Below, one piece after another: positions 1 through 8,645 of a stretch of DNA of 35,878 bases (its first letter is position 1; every line of letters starts with the position of its first letter). Under the pieces are notes generated by a model. The model did not search any database. It was not told the origin of the DNA and saw nothing but the letters and a program-made list of their open reading frames with translations. The stretch comes from Jingyaoa shaoxingensis (lineage in GTDB: Bacteria; Bacillota; Clostridia; Lachnospirales; Lachnospiraceae). The stretch covers positions 1-35,878 of the forward strand of contig NZ_JACRSZ010000023.1 of the NCBI RefSeq assembly GCF_014385005.1, read 5' to 3'. The translations under genes and the position numbers were made by a program.

Positions 1-224
<224 letters not shown>

Positions 225-458
225 CTTCGTTTTTGTTTTCGCAGCATTCGTCAAATGTGCGTGCAAGCACGCCCGCTTTCCTCATTGTTCGCGAAAATAA
301 AAATTTAATCCAGTTCAAAATTAACGTCTAGCTAATCTATCCCTTTTACTGTTTTATAAGGTCAGTTCCTTGAATTAACTTTTAGAATCTTTCAAGGTTG
401 TTTCACTGTTCAATTATCAAGGTTCTTTGTTGTTTTGTTTCTCAACAGCAACTTTAAT
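225..458 (-). other. 16S rRNA transcribed leader
   Basis: This non-coding stretch lies between the predicted rRNA promoter and the 16S gene. On the minus strand it holds an AAAGAACCTTGATAATTGAA segment resembling clostridial boxA-type antitermination regions, a hairpin with GCGTGC/GCACGC arms, and a second hairpin CAAAAAC-GAA-GTTTTTG right before the 16S start. These are probably processing and antitermination signals. I see no 5S rRNA, tRNA or credible protein gene in it. Confidence 0.6.
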
Positions 459-487
459 ATTATGTCACTGTTTCAGAAATTTGTCAA
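459..487 (-). promoter_or_regulatory. rRNA operon promoter
   Basis: The minus strand carries TTGACA (482-487), a 17-nt spacer and CATAAT (459-464), a near-consensus housekeeping promoter about 235 nt upstream of the 16S gene. It points away from the tRNA-Gly promoter, whose -35 box starts only 45 bases further on. Confidence 0.75.
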
Positions 488-531
488 CACTTTTTTCGAC
501 TTTTCTATTTTTTATTTTTTCAAAAAAACTA

Positions 532-560
532 TTGACATAATTATATTCTTCGTGTATAGT
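532..560 (+). promoter_or_regulatory. tRNA-Gly promoter
   Basis: TTGACA (532-537), a 17-nt spacer and TATAGT (555-560) lie on the plus strand. The expected start near 567 gives a short leader with a GTCGC/GCGAC hairpin (568-585) before the tRNA at 595. Confidence 0.8.
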
Positions 561-594
561 ATTATTTGTCGCTGAGAGATGCGACGAAAGAAAT

Positions 595-667
595 GCGCGA
601 GTGGCTCAGTTGGTGGAGCGCGACCTTGCCAAGGTCGAGGCCGCGGGTTCGAGTCCCGTCTCGCGCT
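595..667 (+). tRNA. tRNA-Gly (GCC)
   Basis: The cloverleaf is complete: acceptor stem GCGCGAG/CTCGCGC with discriminator T, D-loop GGCTCAGTTGGTGGAGC, anticodon stem-loop GACCTTGCCAAGGTC (anticodon GCC) and T-loop GGTTCGAGTC. CCA is not encoded. It is a single-gene unit with its own promoter and terminator, transcribed divergently from the rRNA operon. Confidence 0.96.
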
Positions 668-680
668 TTTGTTATGTGTA

Positions 681-710
681 AAAGAGGTATCCGCTGGATA
701 CCTCTTTTTA
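681..710 (+). terminator. Intrinsic terminator of tRNA-Gly
   Basis: A perfect 12-bp stem (AAAGAGGTATCC / GGATACCTCTTT) with loop GCT is followed by T-rich sequence, 14 nt after the tRNA. Confidence 0.9.
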
Positions 711-846
711 TTTCCTTGTCTGACTTTCTTTATAAGATGCAAGAAGTCTTTTCCAGCGTTTTCGATCCCCGCTGCTACATTGACACTTATTTTTATTTAT
801 TGTAGAATATAGTCGTTCGACCAAACAGAAGGGACATTTTATTCAT

Positions 847-1908
847 ATGATAAAAAGAACAAATATTTTACAGCTTAATCTGGCAGGGACTCAGTTTCAG
901 GATTATAATAAGTCCAGTCTCCTGTTTTTCGATATTGAAACGACTGGTTTATCTGCTCGTATGTCCTACATCTATCTGATCGGTGTAATTGCCTGGGAAG
1001 ATAATGTATGGAAGTGCACACAATGGTTTGCTGAAAATACAAACGATGAGCCTGTTATTCTGCAGGAATTTCTTTCCTACAGTCAGTCTAAGTCTCTCCT
1101 GATTCATTTTAATGGAGATCGCTTTGATATTCCTTATATTAATGAAAAATGTGAAGCCTACCATTTGAATATTACACTCTCCTCTATCGTAAGTCGAGAT
1201 CTGCTTCGCATGATCCGCCCTCTGAGAAAGTTGTTACAGCTTAACTCATTGAAACAAAAAAGTCTGGAAGCTTTCTTACATGTAGACCGTGATGATGAAT
1301 TCAGCGGTGGTGAACTAATTTCTGTTTATTATAGTTATGTGCGTAACCCTGATCCAGAGAAACTAGATACCTTGCTCTTACATAATTACGAAGATTTGCT
1401 TGGAATGATCTCTATCCTTCCAATCCTGTCCTATCAGACTATTATTAATAAAATCTATCATATCACCGCTTACGAGATCAACGATGACACTCTGGATGTC
1501 CATGCAAGGCTTCCTGTCATGTTACCAAGATCTTTTACATACATCGGTGAATTATATACCATCCGTGCCGAAAAGGATCAAATGCTAGTATCTGTTCCAG
1601 GTAAACGGGAACCATTAAAGTATTTTTATCCTGATTTCAAAAACTACTATTATCTTCCAGAAGAAGATATGGCACTTCATAAAAGCGTGGCTGCCTTTGT
1701 AGATAAGGCTCATCGTGAACCAGCCAGAGCCTCTACCTGCTACAGCAAAAAGAAGGGATTCTATCTTCCTCAAAACGAATCTCTGTTTAAACCAGTTTTT
1801 AAAACAGATTACTACCATAGACAGTTATACTTTTCATGTAACGATGCTTTTCTGGAAAATCCAGAAAATATTACCAACTATATCTATCATCTGTTGTCAG
1901 ATCTATAA
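847..1908 (+). CDS. YprB-type RNase H-like 3'-5' exonuclease domain protein
   Basis: The 353-residue protein carries a DnaQ/RNase H-like exonuclease fold of the YprB family. Exo I is FFDIETTGL (Asp29, Glu31), Exo II is HFNGDRFDIPYI (Asn89, Asp94) and Exo III is HNYEDLLGM (Tyr181, Asp183). Together these supply the metal-binding acidic residues of a DEDD nuclease. The part after about residue 200 matches no domain I recognise. Family members are predicted to act on nucleic acid ends; the substrate here is unknown. The ATG at 847 follows AGAAGGGA at somewhat long spacing (about 12 nt). The gene stands alone, converges with the S1-protein gene and ends at a strong terminator. No signal peptide or membrane segment is seen. 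Confidence 0.85.
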   Translation: MIKRTNILQLNLAGTQFQDYNKSSLLFFDIETTGLSARMSYIYLIGVIAWEDNVWKCTQWFAENTNDEPVILQEFLSYSQSKSLLIHFNGDRFDIPYINEKCEAYHLNITLSSIVSRDLLRMIRPLRKLLQLNSLKQKSLEAFLHVDRDDEFSGGELISVYYSYVRNPDPEKLDTLLLHNYEDLLGMISILPILSYQTIINKIYHITAYEINDDTLDVHARLPVMLPRSFTYIGELYTIRAEKDQMLVSVPGKREPLKYFYPDFKNYYYLPEEDMALHKSVAAFVDKAHREPARASTCYSKKKGFYLPQNESLFKPVFKTDYYHRQLYFSCNDAFLENPENITNYIYHLLSDL

Positions 1909-1916
1909 TGCAAATG

Positions 1917-1965
1917 AAAGGGACGTATCAAAACCTTTTTCAGGTTTCGATACGTCCTTTTTATC
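1917..1965 (+). terminator. Intrinsic terminator of the exonuclease gene
   Basis: Long arms (GGGACGTATCAAAACCT and AGGTTTCGATACGTCC, nearly perfect) flank a TTTTC loop and are followed by TTTTTATC, 9 nt after the stop codon. Confidence 0.85.
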
Positions 1966-1980
1966 TCTGTTCTGCGCATA

Positions 1981-2055
1981 ACCATTGTACGCCGCAGTGC
2001 GCATCCTGCCGGAGGCTTTTTGTATAATAGGAAATGCAATTTCCTATTATACAAA
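1981..2055. repeat. Intergenic inverted repeats between convergent genes
   Basis: Between the two convergent genes lies a GC-rich block (TGCGCA twice, then CATCCTGCCGGAGGCTTTTT). It is followed by a perfect inverted repeat: 16-nt arms at 2019-2034 and 2040-2055 (TTTGTATAATAGGAAA) around TGCAA. It encodes nothing recognisable. It could be a small dispersed intergenic element or an extra transcription barrier; copy number in the genome is unknown. Confidence 0.5.
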
Positions 2056-2060
2056 CATCA

Positions 2061-2086
2061 AAAACGGGCAGATATCTGCCCGTTTT
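2061..2086 (-). terminator. Intrinsic terminator of the S1-protein gene (bidirectional)
   Basis: A perfect 26-bp palindrome has AAAACGGGCAGAT as one arm and its complement as the other, with T-runs on both strands. It starts about 10 nt beyond the minus-strand stop codon, so it can end transcription from either side. Confidence 0.85.
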
Positions 2087-2096
2087 ACAATCCTTC

Positions 2097-3182
2097 TTAT
2101 TCAGCGTCTTCTGCTTCTTCTTTTACTGGAGCCTGTTCCAGAGCTTTCATGCTCAGGCTGATCTTCTTCTCATCTGCATTGAAATCTACTACTTTTGCTT
2201 CGATTTCCTGTCCAATCTGAAGAACATCTGCCGGCTTATCTACATGATCATGAGAAATCTGTGATACATGAAGAAGAGCATCTACACCTGGTTCCAGTTC
2301 TACGAATGCACCAAAGTCTGTCATTCTTGCGACTTTACCGGTTACTACATTACCTACTGCATATTTATCTGCTGCTGTCAGCCATGGATTCTGATCTTCA
2401 AACTTCAGGCTGAGTGCAATCTTAGTTCCGTTAATTTCTTTGATCAGAACAGATACTTTGTCGCCTACATTAAATACCTTCTTAGGATTCTCTACACGAC
2501 CCCAGGACATCTCAGAGATATGAAGCAGACCATCTGCTCCTCCCAGATCAATAAATGCGCCAAAATCTGTTACATTCTTTACCACACCTTCTACTACATC
2601 GCCAACATGGATCTTTTCGAAAAGTTCTTTCTGCATCTCTGCCTTCTTAGCAACTAAGAGCTGCTTGCGGTCACCGATGATTCTTCTTCTGCGAGGATTG
2701 AATTCAGTGATAACAAACTCGATCTCCTGTCCTGCGAACTTGTCCAGATTCTTCTCATAAGTATCTGATACCAGACTTGCCGGAATAAATACTCTTGCTT
2801 CATCTACTACTACACTTAATCCACCATTCAGTACCTGTGCTACAGTAGCTGTCAGTACTTCATGATTCTCGAATGCTTCTTCCAGTCTCTTGTTGCCTTT
2901 TTCAGCAGCAAGTCTCTTGTAAGTAAGCTGAACCTGTCCGTCTCCGTCGTTCACTTTCAGGACCTTTACTTCCATAGTGTCGCCAACTTTGATCACTTCA
3001 CGTAAATCTACATTGGATTCATTTGTGTATTCATTTCTGGTAAGGATACCATCGGCCTTATAACCGATATTTAATACGACCTCATCTTCCTTAACGTCGA
3101 TAACTGTACCTTCTACAATCTGGCCGTTATGAATTGTTTTTAAAGATTCTTCTAACATCTGTTCAAAGCTCATTTCTGACAT
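2097..3182 (-). CDS. rpsA: S1 RNA-binding domain protein (30S ribosomal protein S1-like)
   Basis: The 361-residue protein consists of four S1/OB-fold domains at about 20-85, 105-172, 193-262 and 278-348. The last two are canonical (VTDFGAFIDLGGADGLLHIS; MTDFGAFVELEPGVDALLHVS). The second is more divergent and the tail is acidic. Proteins of this type bind mRNA or RNA, usually on the ribosome; Firmicutes versions with four domains are shorter than the six-domain proteobacterial S1, and their ribosomal role is less certain. The start ATG at 3182 has an excellent AAGGAGG site. The first 20 nt overlap the end of ispH, so the two are translationally linked. It is the last gene of the baiN-cmk-ispH run, a linkage known in Clostridia. 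Confidence 0.9.
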   Translation of the reverse strand: MSEMSFEQMLEESLKTIHNGQIVEGTVIDVKEDEVVLNIGYKADGILTRNEYTNESNVDLREVIKVGDTMEVKVLKVNDGDGQVQLTYKRLAAEKGNKRLEEAFENHEVLTATVAQVLNGGLSVVVDEARVFIPASLVSDTYEKNLDKFAGQEIEFVITEFNPRRRRIIGDRKQLLVAKKAEMQKELFEKIHVGDVVEGVVKNVTDFGAFIDLGGADGLLHISEMSWGRVENPKKVFNVGDKVSVLIKEINGTKIALSLKFEDQNPWLTAADKYAVGNVVTGKVARMTDFGAFVELEPGVDALLHVSQISHDHVDKPADVLQIGQEIEAKVVDFNADEKKISLSMKALEQAPVKEEAEDAE

Positions 3183-4014
3183 ACTTTTGAACCTCCTTAA
3201 TTAAATAATTTGGGGTCGAGGCCCCTGCCGTAATACCTACACAATTGACAGGAGGTAGTGAATAGAGCTCCAAATCATCTAGTGTCTGAATATAATACGT
3301 ATTTACGCAATTCGCTTTGCAGATCTCAAAGAGTTTCTGTGTATTCGAACTGCTTTTTCCACCGATTACTATCATAGCATCAACTTTATCAGCCAGTTCT
3401 CCTGCTTCTAATTGTCGCTCTTCGGTCGCACTGCAAATCGTATTGATAACATCAATATCATAACCCTTTTTGTCAATAATTTCAACTAAATTTTTAAATT
3501 TATTGTAGTTAAATGTCGTTTGTGAAACGACACATATTTTGCTCCCTTCCGGAAGCTTCAGTGCCTCCGCCTGCATTCTGTCAGCCACTACAATCGCCGG
3601 ATGTACACACCAGCCTTTGATCCCTTCCACCTCCGGATGGGTATCATTTCCTATAATGATGATCTGACTTCCCTGCTCGCTTTTCTCTCTTACGATCCGG
3701 TGAATCTTCCTTACATAGGGACATGTTGCATCTACCAGTTCCAGTCCTTTTTCCTCTATCATCTGATAGATCTTCTTCCCCACTCCATGGGAACGGATGA
3801 TCACAGTCCCACTCTGAAGCTGCTCCAGTTCTTTTCTGCTTTCCAGTACTTTTACTCCTTTGGATTCCAGGTCTGAAACGACTTCTTCGTTGTGAATAAT
3901 AGGTCCGTAAGTGTAGATCTCCTTTTTTCCATGATTCACCTGGTCATACACTTTTTCTACAGCTCTCTTTACCCCAAAACAGAAGCCTGCTGTCTTTGCA
4001 GTAATTACTTCCAT
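3163..4014 (-). CDS. ispH: 4-hydroxy-3-methylbut-2-enyl diphosphate reductase
   Basis: IspH catalyses the last step of the MEP isoprenoid pathway, reducing HMBPP to IPP and DMAPP with a [4Fe-4S] cluster. In the 283-residue form the cluster cysteines are Cys12 (GFCFGV), Cys98 (DATCPYV) and Cys194 (NTICSAT). The substrate-binding His41, His76 (RSHGV), His126 and Glu128 (THPEVEG) are also present. I place the start at 4014: MEVITAKTAG is where family members begin and it has a GAGGTGG site. Reading further upstream would add 17 residues inside cmk. The ribosome site overlaps the cmk stop codon, which suggests coupled translation. Confidence 0.95.
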   Translation of the reverse strand: MEVITAKTAGFCFGVKRAVEKVYDQVNHGKKEIYTYGPIIHNEEVVSDLESKGVKVLESRKELEQLQSGTVIIRSHGVGKKIYQMIEEKGLELVDATCPYVRKIHRIVREKSEQGSQIIIIGNDTHPEVEGIKGWCVHPAIVVADRMQAEALKLPEGSKICVVSQTTFNYNKFKNLVEIIDKKGYDIDVINTICSATEERQLEAGELADKVDAMIVIGGKSSSNTQKLFEICKANCVNTYYIQTLDDLELYSLPPVNCVGITAGASTPNYLIKEVQKYVRNEL

Positions 4015-4024
4015 GACTGCCACC

Positions 4025-4681
4025 TCACTTTGCCAGTGATTTGATCTTCTCAACAACCTGATCAATAGTCATATCTGAGGAATCAAGGTAAACAGCATCT
4101 TTTGCCTGCATGAGCGGTGCTGTCTCTCTGTGCATATCCTGATAGTCTCTCTGCTCAATGTCTTTTTTGATTGCCTCCAGATCGCAGTCTGTGCCTTTTT
4201 CTATAAGTTCCTTATATCTTCGGCTGGCTCTGGTGTCTACACTGGCTGTAAGATAAATCTTAAGCTGAGCATCCGGCAGGATATTCGTTCCGATATCTCT
4301 TCCATCCATAACAACATCATGTTCCCTTGCCAGTTTCTTCTGCAATTCCAGAAGCTTTGCTCTGACACATGGTAATGCCGATGACTTGGATGCCATATTG
4401 CCCACTTCTTCCGTACGGATCTGTCCAGATACATCTTCCCCGTTTAACAGCACATGCTGTTCCCCGTTCACATACTGAATAGCGATCTCAATGTCTTCCA
4501 GTGCAACTTTTACTGTTTCCACATCTGTAGCTGAGATGTCTTTTCTTAGCAGATACAATGCGATAGAACGATACATTGCCCCTGTATCCACGTAAATAAA
4601 AGACAGTTCACCGGAAACTCTTTTTGCTATTGTACTTTTTCCGGCTCCCGCCGGCCCATCAATTGCTATATTATATGTCAT
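4025..4681 (-). CDS. cmk: Cytidylate kinase
   Basis: This soluble kinase phosphorylates CMP and dCMP with ATP. The P-loop GPAGAGKST is at residues 9-17. The VDTGAMYR motif, the DGRDIGT motif and an Arg-rich lid segment (RASRRYKEL) follow, and length (218 residues) fits the short bacterial form. The ATG at 4681 is preferred over one 12 nt upstream because GGAGGG lies between the two. It follows the baiN-like gene by 21 nt and precedes ispH by 10 nt, so it is co-transcribed. The cmk-ispH-S1 order is common in Clostridia. Confidence 0.95.
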   Translation of the reverse strand: MTYNIAIDGPAGAGKSTIAKRVSGELSFIYVDTGAMYRSIALYLLRKDISATDVETVKVALEDIEIAIQYVNGEQHVLLNGEDVSGQIRTEEVGNMASKSSALPCVRAKLLELQKKLAREHDVVMDGRDIGTNILPDAQLKIYLTASVDTRASRRYKELIEKGTDCDLEAIKKDIEQRDYQDMHRETAPLMQAKDAVYLDSSDMTIDQVVEKIKSLAK

Positions 4682-4702
4682 AATACCCTCCATCTTTCCA
4701 TT

Positions 4703-5947
4703 TTATGCTTCTGCCATCGCACATCCCGCTGCATATCCGGTAGACCAGGCAATCTGCAGATTAAATCCGCCAGTCACAGCATCCAGATCCAGCACTTCCC
4801 CTGCAAAATACAATCCTGTTACCAGCTTTGATTCCATTGTTGACGGGTTGATCTCTTTTACAGATACACCGCCCCTCGTGATAATAGCTTCATTATAATC
4901 TCGCAGTCCGGTTGCCGTCAATGGGAAGTGCTTGGTAAGCTGAATTAATCTCTCCCGTTCTGCTTTTGTAATCTCATTCACTTTTTTATCCGGTGAAATG
5001 CCTGACAACTCTATCATAACAGGTGTCATCTTAGTCGGATAAAGTACACCGATCACATTTTTGAACTGCTTATTGTGACCGTTTTCAAACTCACGCAAAA
5101 GCCGGACGTCCAGCTGTTCTTCTGACAGTGCCGGCTTCAGGTCAATCCTGATCTGCAGTTCTTTCTGACGTAGTTTTTTCAATACGGCTGTGCTGGCAGT
5201 CAGCACCAGAGGACCGGTAATGCCAAAATGAGTAAACATCATTTCGCCAAAGTCCTCGTAAAGACATTTTTTTCCGTCATACACTGACAATGTCACATTC
5301 TTCAGAGACAGCCCCTGCATACGCTTTCCATATTCTTCTCTGGTGTTGAACGGCACCAGCGAAGGTGAAAGTTCTGTCACTTTATGTCCCGCTTCTTCTG
5401 CAAAACGATAGCCGTCTCCCGTAGACCCTGTACTCTTATAAGAAAATCCACCAGTAGCTACCAAAATGCTGTCTGCATTCACTTCTGTTCCGTCCTTCAG
5501 GCGGATGCCTGTTGCTTTCTTGTCTTCCTCTCCTGTCAGAAGAATCGTATCCACTTCTGTATTCAGATGTACTTTTACACCAGCCTTTTTCATTGCATTT
5601 CTCAGGGTATCTATAACATCTGCTGATTTATCTGAAAGAGGGAAAACACGGTCGCCCCTCTCTGTCTTCGTTTTCATTCCATGCTTCTCAAAAAAATCTA
5701 TCACATCCTGATTGGTATAGCCATAAAATGCACTGTACAAAAACTTACGGTTGGTGCAGACACTATCCATCAGTTTTTCCATGTCACATGCATTGGTAAG
5801 ATTACATCTTCCTTTTCCGGTAATATAGATCTTTTTGCCCAGTTTTTCATTCTTCTCATATAAATGAACTTCATTTCCTTTTTCCGCTGCTGTGATAGCA
5901 GCAAACATTCCTGCAGCTCCGCCGCCAATGATCACTATCTTTTTCAT
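4703..5947 (-). CDS. NAD(P)/FAD-dependent oxidoreductase, BaiN/HI0933 family
   Basis: The 414-residue flavoprotein starts with a classic FAD dinucleotide-binding motif (IGGGAAGMFAA, residues 7-17) and the family signature YITGKGRCNLTNA near residue 41. A second nucleotide-binding strand (ILVATGGFSYKSTGSTGDGY) and the C-terminal GLYFAGEVLDLDAVTGGFN motif follow. A member in Clostridium scindens (BaiN) was linked to reductive bile acid metabolism, but the family is widespread and housekeeping-like members exist. Nothing else in the window relates to bile acids, so I assign no substrate. The site AAAGGAAA precedes the ATG. It is the first gene of the baiN-cmk-ispH-S1 unit. Confidence 0.85.
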   Translation of the reverse strand: MKKIVIIGGGAAGMFAAITAAEKGNEVHLYEKNEKLGKKIYITGKGRCNLTNACDMEKLMDSVCTNRKFLYSAFYGYTNQDVIDFFEKHGMKTKTERGDRVFPLSDKSADVIDTLRNAMKKAGVKVHLNTEVDTILLTGEEDKKATGIRLKDGTEVNADSILVATGGFSYKSTGSTGDGYRFAEEAGHKVTELSPSLVPFNTREEYGKRMQGLSLKNVTLSVYDGKKCLYEDFGEMMFTHFGITGPLVLTASTAVLKKLRQKELQIRIDLKPALSEEQLDVRLLREFENGHNKQFKNVIGVLYPTKMTPVMIELSGISPDKKVNEITKAERERLIQLTKHFPLTATGLRDYNEAIITRGGVSVKEINPSTMESKLVTGLYFAGEVLDLDAVTGGFNLQIAWSTGYAAGCAMAEA

Positions 5948-5983
5948 ATGGTTTCCTTTGCTTTTTATGCTATTTACTATAAA

Positions 5984-6005
5984 CGCCCCGGATCACTCCG
6001 GGGCG
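5984..6005 (-). terminator. Hairpin after the decarboxylase operon (probable terminator)
   Basis: A 9-bp GC-rich stem CGCCCCGGA/TCCGGGGCG with a 4-nt loop sits 21 nt beyond the oadA stop. The following T-run on the minus strand is short (GTTTATAGT), so termination may be partial. Confidence 0.6.
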
Positions 6006-6026
6006 CCATATGTTTCAAAATAGATA

Positions 6027-7439
6027 TTAGACTGGATATGCTCCATTCTTGGTATCTGCAACAGTCTCGTCAACCTTTGTCTGCTGAGCTTCTCTGTATT
6101 TGAAGAATTCAGTAGCAACCTGTGGAAACAGTGCGTAAGATAAAACGTCTTCTTCCTGCTGTGTCCATTTTGCACATTCTTCTTTCAGTTTGTCCAGCTG
6201 TGGCGGGATCAGATCTGCAGGACGGCATGTGATAACCTCTTCATCACCGATGCATTTCTTAACCACTTCAGGATTGAACGGTTTAACAGTCTTTCCGTAA
6301 TGTCCGGAAAGAACGTCTTTGGTCTGCTGTGGAACCATCTTGTAACGTTCGCCGTTGATAACATTCATAACTGCCTGAGTACCAACGATCTGTGAAGATG
6401 GAGTAACCAGTGGGCATTCACCAAGGTCTTTACGTACACGAGGTACCTCTTCCAGTACTTCGTAGTACTTGTCTTCTGCATGAAGGTCTTTCAGCTGAGA
6501 TGTCAGGTTGGAAAGCATACCACCTGGTACCTGGTATAACAGAGTCTTGATGTTAACACCAAGGTTCTTTGGATTCAGTAAGCCTGTATCCAGAGCATGG
6601 TCACGGATCGGTCTGAAGTAATCAGCGATCTCAGCCAGAAGCTTCTGATCCAGTCCTGTATCGTATGGAGTACCTTTGAAGGTCTCAACCATAACTTCTG
6701 TTGCAGGCTGGGATGTTCCCAGTGCAAATGGTGACATTGCTGTATCGATTACGTCTACACCAGCTTCTACTGCCTTCAGGTATGTCATGGAAGCAACACC
6801 TGATGTGTAGTGTGTATGCAGCTGAATTGGAATATCAACTGTTTCTTTCAGAGCCTGTACCAGTTCTGTTGCTGTATATGGAAGAAGAAGACCAGCCATA
6901 TCTTTGATACACAGAGAATTAGCTCCCATATCTTCTACTTTCTTAGCCATATCTTTCCAGTAGTCCAGTGTGTAAGCTTCTCCCAGAGTATAGGAAAGTG
7001 CAACCTGTGCATGACCTTTTTCTTTGTTAGCTGCTGTAACTGCTGTCTGAAGATTTCTGATATCATTCAGGCAGTCGAAAATACGGATAATATCGATACC
7101 GTTTGCAATAGACTTCTGTACGAAGTATTCTACTACATCATCTGCATACTGGCTGTAGCCAAGAATGTTCTGTCCACGGAACAGCATCTGCAGTTTGGTA
7201 TTCTTGAATCCGTCACGGAATTTACGAAGTCTTTCCCATGGATCCTCTTTCAGGAAACGAAGGGATGCATCGAAAGTTGCTCCACCCCAGCACTCTACGG
7301 AATGGTAACCAACTTTATCCATCTTATCTACGATCGGAAGCATCTCTTCTGTTGTCATTCTTGTGGCAATCAGAGACTGATGTGCGTCACGTAAGATGGT
7401 CTCAGTAATTTTAATAGGTTTCTTAGCGATATCTGCCAT
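6027..7439 (-). CDS. oadA: Oxaloacetate decarboxylase alpha subunit / pyruvate carboxylase subunit B-type carboxyltransferase
   Basis: The 470-residue protein is the carboxyltransferase that moves CO2 between biotin and pyruvate/oxaloacetate. It is a TIM barrel with metal ligands Asp18 (ILRDAHQS), His208 and His210 (LHTHYTSG), and the carbamylated lysine Lys179 (CIKDMAG). The conserved-domain region continues to about residue 440. It lacks the biotinyl C-terminal domain of full-length OadA; the biotin domain is encoded separately at 8646-9017 in the same operon. It is the last gene, 14 nt after the membrane subunit. Its likely role is oxaloacetate decarboxylation, or the pyruvate half of a transcarboxylation. 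The protein itself is cytosolic and associates with the pump. Confidence 0.92.
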   Translation of the reverse strand: MADIAKKPIKITETILRDAHQSLIATRMTTEEMLPIVDKMDKVGYHSVECWGGATFDASLRFLKEDPWERLRKFRDGFKNTKLQMLFRGQNILGYSQYADDVVEYFVQKSIANGIDIIRIFDCLNDIRNLQTAVTAANKEKGHAQVALSYTLGEAYTLDYWKDMAKKVEDMGANSLCIKDMAGLLLPYTATELVQALKETVDIPIQLHTHYTSGVASMTYLKAVEAGVDVIDTAMSPFALGTSQPATEVMVETFKGTPYDTGLDQKLLAEIADYFRPIRDHALDTGLLNPKNLGVNIKTLLYQVPGGMLSNLTSQLKDLHAEDKYYEVLEEVPRVRKDLGECPLVTPSSQIVGTQAVMNVINGERYKMVPQQTKDVLSGHYGKTVKPFNPEVVKKCIGDEEVITCRPADLIPPQLDKLKEECAKWTQQEEDVLSYALFPQVATEFFKYREAQQTKVDETVADTKNGAYPV

Positions 7440-7453
7440 TTTAAATGTTCCTC

Positions 7454-8602
7454 CTATACTCCAAAGATTGCCATAAAGGTTCCGGCTGCTACTGCAGTAC
7501 CGATAACACCAGCTACGTTAGGTCCCATTGCATGCATCAGCAGGAAGTTTGTAGGATCTGCTTCTGCACCAACCTTCTGGGATACACGTGCTGCCATAGG
7601 AACCGCGGATACTCCGGCAGAACCAATCAGTGGGTTAATCTTGCCTCCTGAAAGCTTGCACATAATCTTACCAAAGATAACACCGGCTGCAGTACCGCAT
7701 GCAAATGCTACCAGACCGAGAACTACGATCTTAATGGTGCTCAGGTTCAGGAATGCTTCTGCACTTGTAGTAGCACCTACAGAAGTACCCAGCAGGATAA
7801 CTACGATGTACATCAGTGCGTTGGAAGCTGTCTCTGTCAGCTGCTTAACTACACCAGACTCACGGAACAGGTTACCAAGCATCAGCATACCTACCAGCGG
7901 AGCAGTTGTCGGAAGAAGCAGACAAACAACGATAGTTACGATAATAGGGAACAGAATCTTTTCCAGCTTGGATACAGGACGAAGCTGTTCCATCTTGATC
8001 TTTCTTTCTTCTTCAGAAGTCAGAGCTTTCATAATAGGTGGCTGGATAATAGGAACCAGTGACATATAGGAATATGCTGCTACAGCGATAGGTCCCATCA
8101 GTGCTGTCTGTCCCAGCTTACCTGCAAGGAAGATAGATGTAGGGCCGTCAGCACCACCAATGATAGAAATAGCTGCAGCTGCCTTTCCATTGAATCCCAT
8201 GAAGATTGCAAGGAAATATGCAGCGTAGATACCGATCTGTGCTGCTGCACCAAGAATAAAGCTCTTCGGGTTTGCGATCAGCGGACCAAAGTCCGTCATA
8301 GCTCCGACACCCATGAAAATAAGTGACGGTAAGATACTCCATTCATCCATCAGATAGAAGTAATGGAGAAGACCTCCCACACCATTAGACATATCTTCCG
8401 GAGCTGCCATAATGTCCGGATAAATGTTTACCAACAGCATACCAAATGCAATAGGTACCAGAAGGAGCGGCTCGTACTCTTTCTTAATTGCAAGATATAA
8501 GAATACACACGCTACTGCGATCATTACATAGTTGCCTACTGTCAGGTTAAAAAACGCTGTCTGGTGAAGCAGGTTCGATAATGTGTCTGTTACATATGAC
8601 AT
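7454..8602 (-). CDS. oadB: Sodium ion-translocating decarboxylase beta subunit
   Basis: The 382-residue protein is very hydrophobic, with about nine to eleven membrane segments. It carries the signature GGADGPTSIFLAGKL region of OadB/MmdB/GcdB and the conserved C-terminal segment GSAGVSAVPMAARVSQ. In this family the subunit decarboxylates carboxybiotin and couples it to Na+ export across the cytoplasmic membrane. The family is shared by oxaloacetate, methylmalonyl-CoA and glutaconyl-CoA decarboxylases, so the protein alone does not fix the substrate. The gene lies between the biotin carrier and the alpha subunit in the same operon. Confidence 0.94.
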   Translation of the reverse strand: MSYVTDTLSNLLHQTAFFNLTVGNYVMIAVACVFLYLAIKKEYEPLLLVPIAFGMLLVNIYPDIMAAPEDMSNGVGGLLHYFYLMDEWSILPSLIFMGVGAMTDFGPLIANPKSFILGAAAQIGIYAAYFLAIFMGFNGKAAAAISIIGGADGPTSIFLAGKLGQTALMGPIAVAAYSYMSLVPIIQPPIMKALTSEEERKIKMEQLRPVSKLEKILFPIIVTIVVCLLLPTTAPLVGMLMLGNLFRESGVVKQLTETASNALMYIVVILLGTSVGATTSAEAFLNLSTIKIVVLGLVAFACGTAAGVIFGKIMCKLSGGKINPLIGSAGVSAVPMAARVSQKVGAEADPTNFLLMHAMGPNVAGVIGTAVAAGTFMAIFGV

Positions 8603-8645
8603 TGTTTTACCTCCTGTGTTGTAGCTTTACTGTGAAACGACTGAA

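Noticed and set aside
566..812. Short plus-strand frames running through tRNA-Gly and its terminator
   Set aside because: They cover a clear tRNA gene and have no ribosome sites.
4703..5947. Bile acid-metabolising operon suggested by the BaiN family name
   Set aside because: None of the other bai genes are present and the family is broad; the neighbours are cmk and ispH.
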